Positions 61,601-64,000 of a stretch of 64,000 bases of DNA are shown piece by piece. The notes beneath the pieces were generated by a model that saw only the letters and a list, made by a program, of their open reading frames with translations, made no database searches and was not told the DNA's origin. Position 1 is the stretch's first letter. Each line of letters opens with the position of its first letter. The stretch is from Atrichornis clamosus (Eukaryota > Chordata > Aves > Passeriformes > Menuridae): assembly GCA_013400975.1 (NCBI GenBank), contig WBMZ01014018.1, positions 129,181 through 193,180 on the forward strand, read 5' to 3'. The translations under genes and the position numbers were made by a program.

Positions 61601-64000
61601 GAGTTGCCCAGGTAGTGACCCTGCCAAAGACCTGTGCTGTCTCTGTGGAGGGAACCCCTCAACGTCTCCCCTTGGCTCTGCTCCCCAGTCCAAGACCCTG
61701 GAGGAGCTCTCGGAGCTCTACGCCAGCGCTGCCGATGCCCAGGAGGTGGCAGCCGCCAGCAGTGACCCCGCGCTGGCCCGGGAGCGGCTCCAGGCCGTGC
61801 TGCAGGACATCGCCGGGGCCGCCTCCTTTCCTGCCATCACCGGTGAGAGCCCCCCCGCATCCCTCTCTTCTCCAGGGATTTCTCCCAGCCCCGCCCCTGC
61901 AGTTTCACAGAGTTCCAACCGAGTGCAACAACGCCAGGCAAAAAGCGCCGACCCAGCTCCTATTTCATAGCCAGAAATGGTTTTGTTGAAACAGCAACAA
62001 AACAAATTGCCCAGCCCCTATGGGCGAGATGAAGGCATTGAAGCAGTTGGTAGCTGTGACATCCGATGGCTCGTGGAGGTGTGAAATGTCCCCTCGTCCC
62101 AACTGCATGTGATTGCTCGGGGCTAAGGACAGCAGCACGACCTGGGCTGCCCAAAACATGTGCCTGGGGTGGGTGGCATCTCCCCCGGCCAGGAGAACTG
62201 GCAGGGGTGGTACTGGGGGGCCCTGGAAATAACTCCTGTCCCTCCTCTCTCCCCAGGTGAGGCCCAGCCCCGCAAGCTCCACACCATCCCCATCCCCCCT
62301 GCTCGCTGCTATACCTACAGCTGGGACCAGGACAACTTTGGTGAGTGCAGGGGTCCCCCAGTCCTCCCAGAGAGAGCTCAGGGCTGGCTGAGCAGCCTTT
62401 CAGCTTGGCTGGGGCTGCCACCTCCACCCAGGTGTGTGAAGGAGCTGATAACAAAGTGGTGCTGCAGGGTAGAGGTGACCCAGTGGGTGCCAGTGTCCGC
62501 TGGAGGGGACAGGATGTGGGTGGCAGCTCAGGTGTGACTTAGTTGAGCAGTGGGCACAGGACCCTGGTGGCCTCAAATCACATTTTTCCAGAGACAAATT
62601 ATGCAGGGCTTATTCCCCTGGGCAAAGCTGAGCCTTGCATGAAGCTGGAATAGTTCTGTTGTACCCAGTTCCGTGGGGATATTGGTGGGATGAGACCTTG
62701 TTTGGTAGGAAGCTCCTCTGCACGGAGTAAACCCTGCTCGTGCCCTGGAAATAATTATGGCTGGAAAAGCCTGACCAAACTGAGGGTCTGGGACTTTATG
62801 GGGTTGAGACCCTTTGGATGTGGCAGCTCTTCCCCCACAGCAGGGATGGCCCAGGCGTTGAGCCTTTGCTGAGCTCTTGGTCTGGCCCAGCAGCTTTGGA
62901 GGAGAAGTAGCAGGTTCCCCTTGTGCTGAGCTGATCTTTCCAGCTTCCCCATTCCTGGAAGAACTTGCCTGTTCCTGTGAAGGCTCAGTGCTCATTCCGT
63001 GCTGGCCCCAGTGAGCTGGAGCAGAGCTCTGGCTCAGGCTTTGCAGTGAGGTCCAGCCTTGACAGGAAGACACGGTTTGGGTCAGTTTGGGGTTTGATCA
63101 GTCAAATCCTTTGCTTTCCTCCTGCACTCTGGTTAAACCTGGATCAGACATGAGGGTCTTGTGAAAGCTGTGGAGGAAGGAAGCAAAAGCCCAGGTGGTG
63201 TTTGCCAATTGAGAACCCAACCAGAAAGTGACCTCAGGGAGAGAAACACGTTTTGCTTTGCCTTGCAACTGAGCATTTGATGGAAATCTAAAAACATTCA
63301 GGAGGAGGTTTCCAGTTTGAAACCATGCAGGATCGAGGAGAGCTTTGGCCATGATGATGGTGGTGTTGTCTGGGGTCGTCACGTTTGCAGTGGCTCTGCT
63401 GGAGCCCATGGCAGACAGGATCTCCCTCGGGTTGCCTTTCAGATGTCCTCAATGATGTCCTCAGCAAAGAGTGCAGTGTTGCTGAGCCCATGGCCTCGGA
63501 AAATGAGGAGGAGGAGGATGAGGAGGAGGAAGAGGAGGATGATGTGGAGACTGACGGCTGCTCTCCCGAGCAGGACTCGCTGCTTTCCCCGCTCTGTGCC
63601 ATCTCCAGTGACTCCGTGTACTCGGTGTTGTCCGAGGAGGGCCTGAAGCCCTCGAGAATGTCCCTCTTCACCTCCTCCAAGGACTCCATCTCGGAGCTGA
63701 CGGTGGTCTCCAGGAAGTCCCTGAAGTCCTTCGTGTCCAGCCTGAAGGACTGCATGGACAGCGGCTACGCCGAGGACAGCGACGAGAGCTCCCTGGACGT
63801 GGTGGGGAGGACGGAGCTGAAGGCGGAGAAGACCCCCCACAAATGCAGGCAAACGCTGACCAACAGGATCTACAAACTGTTCAAGAGCAAGAGCCAGCTG
63901 GTGCTGAGGAGGGAGCTGCGGCCGTGCCCGGCCCCGTGCTCGCTGTCGCTGCGCCGCGCCGAGAGCCTGTGCGCGGCCCCGGCGCAGCCGCGCGTCCCGG
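46531..64000 (+). CDS. PIK3R5: PIK3R5 (p101), PI3-kinase gamma regulatory subunit; nine coding exons, 3' end outside window
   Basis: Joined CDS of 46531-46627, 55297-55397, 56679-56747, 57442-57580, 59915-59984, 61019-61193, 61689-61842, 62257-62340 and 63443-64000 (1447 nt, about 482 codons, open at the right edge). All borders are GT/AG and the phases fit without a frameshift. The product is recognised from family-typical stretches: TCTEDRI and [70 protein letters not shown], the acidic run followed by ETDG, and [15 protein letters not shown]. Known for the family: p101 binds p110-gamma through its N-terminal half and G-beta-gamma through its C-terminal part, coupling GPCRs to PIP3 production at the plasma membrane of leukocytes. 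The start with TCTEDRI and the polyacidic tract separate it from the paralogue PIK3R6 (p84). The C-terminal G-beta-gamma-binding part is not in the window. No premature stop or broken splice site was seen. Confidence 0.96.
47570..47730. promoter_or_regulatory. candidate conserved noncoding element in PIK3R5 intron
   Basis: A short AT-richer block with intact CpGs and motifs such as ACTAATCC, TTTAAAC and CTCATTAGTGA, standing out from GC-rich, CpG-poor surroundings. It has no ORF and no CR1 similarity. Intronic enhancer is one explanation; only a cross-species alignment would show whether it is conserved. Confidence 0.25.
49378..49530 (-). mobile_element. CR1 LINE 3'-end fragment, reverse orientation
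   Basis: Begins with the reverse complement of a CR1 tail ('aatcacggaatattcc', then 'ttggaagggaccca') followed by about 120 bases of diverged CR1 3' UTR. It is non-autonomous and heavily truncated, and lies in intron 1 of the PIK3R5 coding part. Confidence 0.8.
50072..50092 (+). repeat. GAG triplet run
   Basis: A short (GAG)n microsatellite with one interruption. An overlapping frame reads as polyglutamate, but there is no gene around it. Confidence 0.6.
50286..50361. repeat. two 20-base copies spaced 55 bases apart
   Basis: The phrase GCTCTCCCAAAGGGAGGTTT occurs at 50286 and again at 50341. Each copy contains the near-palindrome CTCCCAAAGGGAG. This is probably a decayed short tandem duplication. 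Confidence 0.6.
52058..52400 (-). mobile_element. CR1 LINE fragment, reverse orientation
   Basis: Starts with 'attatagaatatcctgag' and 'ctggaagggacccacaaaga', the inverted CR1 3' end, and continues through the inverted form of the 'ggttggactggatg ... ttggacaacgctccc' body seen in direct orientation at 30460-30735. The two copies belong to the same CR1 subfamily. The left boundary is clear; the right end is approximate. Confidence 0.85.
52611..52676 (+). repeat. 25-base minisatellite, about 2.6 copies
   Basis: GGATCCTGCTCCCCT plus ten bases, repeated at 52611, 52636 and 52661 with one substitution and a truncated third unit. Confidence 0.85.
52721..53045 (-). mobile_element. CR1 LINE 3' fragment, reverse orientation
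   Basis: Inverted CR1 3' end: 'gaataatggaatggtttgg', then 'gcaggaccttaaaaatcat' and 'cagggacaccttccactgt'. It continues into the inverted 'ttcccagagaagctgtggc' and 'acattttcttcctaacatc' portion. It matches, in reverse, the elements at 22885-23315 and 25590-26095. Confidence 0.9.
54468..54515 (+). repeat. 16-base tandem repeat, three exact copies
   Basis: ACCTCGGGCCATTGTC occurs three times end to end (54468, 54484, 54500). CpG is kept in each copy. It has no coding role and lies within an intron. Confidence 0.9.
55225..55273 (+). repeat. 18-base tandem repeat, about 2.7 copies, next to PIK3R5 exon 2
   Basis: GGGGCTGGCAGTGCCCGT units at 55225, 55243 and 55261 with one substitution. The array ends only 23 bases before the exon 2 splice acceptor, in the place where the branch point and polypyrimidine tract of that acceptor must lie. 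Confidence 0.85.
55297..55397 (+). CDS. PIK3R5: PIK3R5 coding exon 2
   Basis: Encodes codons 33 (split) to 66: [17 protein letters not shown], then [15 protein letters not shown]. This is the p101 N-terminal helical region that the literature places at the p110-gamma interface. Acceptor CCCCACAG ends at 55296 and donor GTGAGT starts at 55398. A second perfect GTGAGT donor match lies inside the exon at 55335 (codons V-S of ELVSRD). Its use would remove exactly 63 bases in frame. Confidence 0.95.
55398..56678 (+). other. PIK3R5 intron 2
   Basis: A 1281-base intron, donor GTGAGT and acceptor CCCTACAG. A 14-base phrase (ATTACATCCCCTGG) is tandemly duplicated near 56313-56340. No repeats or genes otherwise recognised. 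Confidence 0.85.
56679..56747 (+). CDS. PIK3R5: PIK3R5 coding exon 3
   Basis: Sixty-nine bases, 23 codons in phase 0, residues 67-89 ([19 protein letters not shown] ...). The hydrophobic helix [12 protein letters not shown] matches the p101 family. Acceptor CCCTACAG ends at 56678, and donor GTGAGT starts at 56748. Confidence 0.95.
56748..57441 (+). other. PIK3R5 intron 3
   Basis: A 694-base intron bounded by GTGAGT and TCCGTGCAG. The middle is AT-rich with a poly-T/(ATT)4 tract at about 57088-57106 and CTTTATACTTTGG nearby. No gene is visible inside. Confidence 0.85.
57442..57580 (+). CDS. PIK3R5: PIK3R5 coding exon 4
   Basis: Residues 90-135 plus one base. It contains [26 protein letters not shown] and [12 protein letters not shown], all typical of p101 (TWPVPYC is also close to the p84 paralogue's LPTPYC). 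Acceptor CCGTGCAG ends at 57441, and donor GTGAGC starts at 57581. Ends in phase 1; the next exon completes Gly136. Confidence 0.95.
57581..59914 (+). other. PIK3R5 intron 4
   Basis: A 2.3-kb GC-rich intron. The antisense strand carries a 347-codon open frame (58623-59666) with no recognisable domain, probably a by-product of GC-rich composition. No CR1 fragment was recognised. Confidence 0.85.
59915..59984 (+). CDS. PIK3R5: PIK3R5 coding exon 5
   Basis: Seventy bases, residues 136 (completed) to 158 plus two bases: [32 protein letters not shown] is a p101 signature. Acceptor TTCCCAG ends at 59914, and a strong donor GTAAGT starts at 59985. The split valine codon 159 is completed by the next exon. 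Confidence 0.95.
59985..61018 (+). other. PIK3R5 intron 5
   Basis: A 1034-base intron with GTAAGT donor and GTCCCCAG acceptor. It contains a short reverse-strand CR1 fragment at 60610-60705. No gene inside. Confidence 0.85.
60610..60705 (-). mobile_element. CR1 LINE 3'-end fragment, reverse orientation
   Basis: 'aatcactgaatcttggaat' followed by 'ttggaagggacccacaagga' and 'caatccagttcctgacc' is the inverted CR1 terminus. Only about 100 bases remain. Confidence 0.75.
61019..61193 (+). CDS. PIK3R5: PIK3R5 coding exon 6
   Basis: Residues 159 (completed) to 217: [19 protein letters not shown], then [18 protein letters not shown] and [11 protein letters not shown]. The pattern TVLLLN-EVQ-EF and F-A-FG--CD--GLH matches p101. 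Strong codon bias to G/C in third positions. Acceptor ends at 61018, and donor GTGGGC starts at 61194. Ends in phase 0. Confidence 0.95.
61194..61688 (+). other. PIK3R5 intron 6
   Basis: A 495-base intron, GTGGGC donor and CTCCCCAG acceptor. No repeats or additional features seen. Confidence 0.85.
61689..61842 (+). CDS. PIK3R5: PIK3R5 coding exon 7
   Basis: Residues 218-268 plus one base: [19 protein letters not shown], then a helix-rich stretch ending in [16 protein letters not shown]-like and EAQE-like positions fit p101, although this is one of the less conserved exons. Acceptor CTCCCCAG ends at 61688, and donor GTGAGA starts at 61843. Confidence 0.93.
61843..62256 (+). other. PIK3R5 intron 7
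   Basis: A 414-base intron, GTGAGA donor and CTCCCCAG acceptor. Nothing else recognised. Confidence 0.85.
62257..62340 (+). CDS. PIK3R5: PIK3R5 coding exon 8
   Basis: Residues 269 (completed) to 296 plus one base: [47 protein letters not shown] is one of the most conserved segments of p101 and fixes the identity. Acceptor TCCCCAG ends at 62256, and donor GTGAGT starts at 62341. The adjacent GTGAG at 62257 is exonic: it codes for Gly-Glu. Confidence 0.96.
62341..63442 (+). other. PIK3R5 intron 8
   Basis: A 1102-base intron with donor GTGAGT and acceptor TGCCTTTCAG. No CR1 fragment or RNA gene recognised. Confidence 0.85.
63443..64000 (+). CDS. PIK3R5: PIK3R5 coding exon 9 (large, acidic-tract exon; cut by window end)
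   Basis: Opens after acceptor TTTCAG and encodes residues 297-482, still open at 64000. It starts [10 protein letters not shown], followed by the acidic run [15 protein letters not shown] (residues 318-332) and ETDG. A serine-rich, probably disordered and phosphorylatable segment comes next, with [19 protein letters not shown]. The basic motif [16 protein letters not shown] begins at residue 438, and RRAESLC follows. The order acidic tract, MDSGY-EDS-ESS, IYKLFKS-SQLVLRR is that of mammalian p101. The 3' exons and the G-beta-gamma-binding region lie beyond the window. Confidence 0.95.

Noticed and set aside
63439..63852. Antisense frames over PIK3R5 exon 9 with poly-Ser or poly-Leu
   Set aside because: Mirror of the GAG/GAT acidic tract; the sense frame is the real one.

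Overview
This is a bird nuclear genome window. It is GC-rich, intron-rich and gene-poor, and it is littered with short truncated CR1 LINE fragments on both strands. These end in the bird-typical 'aaggtcccttcca... / gattctatga' tail. No bacterial, plasmid or viral organisation is visible: most open frames are short and overlapping, and do not look like protein. The species cannot be told from the sequence; the isochore-like GC content and CR1 density would fit a microchromosome.

The only protein-coding gene I can support is PIK3R5, which encodes the p101 regulatory/adaptor subunit of class IB PI3-kinase gamma. It lies on the + strand and fills the right-hand third of the window. Nine coding exons can be placed to the base with GT/AG borders and continuous reading phase: 46531-46627, 55297-55397, 56679-56747, 57442-57580, 59915-59984, 61019-61193, 61689-61842, 62257-62340 and 63443 onward. 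The last is a large exon with an acidic tract that runs off the window at 64000. Together they give about 482 residues, roughly the N-terminal half of a protein near 880 residues. The start exon opens with a splice acceptor 13 bases upstream of the ATG, so at least one noncoding 5' exon lies further left. A two-codon upstream ORF ends one base before the start codon.

Left of 46.5 kb I find no coding exon. The region holds three CpG-island-like stretches (about 3.84-4.44, 13.10-13.30 and 36.93-37.34 kb), which are candidate promoters or first exons. It also holds several AT-rich, TAAT-motif-rich blocks that look like conserved noncoding elements (about 0-0.3, 16.4-16.9, 31.0-31.6, 33.4-33.6, 42.3-42.5 and 47.6-47.7 kb). 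In tetrapods the neighbour 5' of PIK3R5 is usually NTN1, in divergent orientation. No netrin coding exon is visible, so this stretch is probably the NTN1-PIK3R5 interval plus a long 5' intron of PIK3R5. That is inference.

Two assembly flaws matter. A 77-N gap at 12977-13053 sits between a GGAT/GGGA minisatellite and a 41-base G run, directly beside the strongest CpG island. A single N at 26234 joins two copies of a 385-base segment that differ at only two positions, almost certainly a false duplication at a contig join. A precise 75-base tandem duplication at 10813-10962 and several small minisatellites complete the picture. I see no previously undescribed gene system here; the best leads are regulatory candidates, a possible in-frame splice variant of PIK3R5, and the assembly artefacts.
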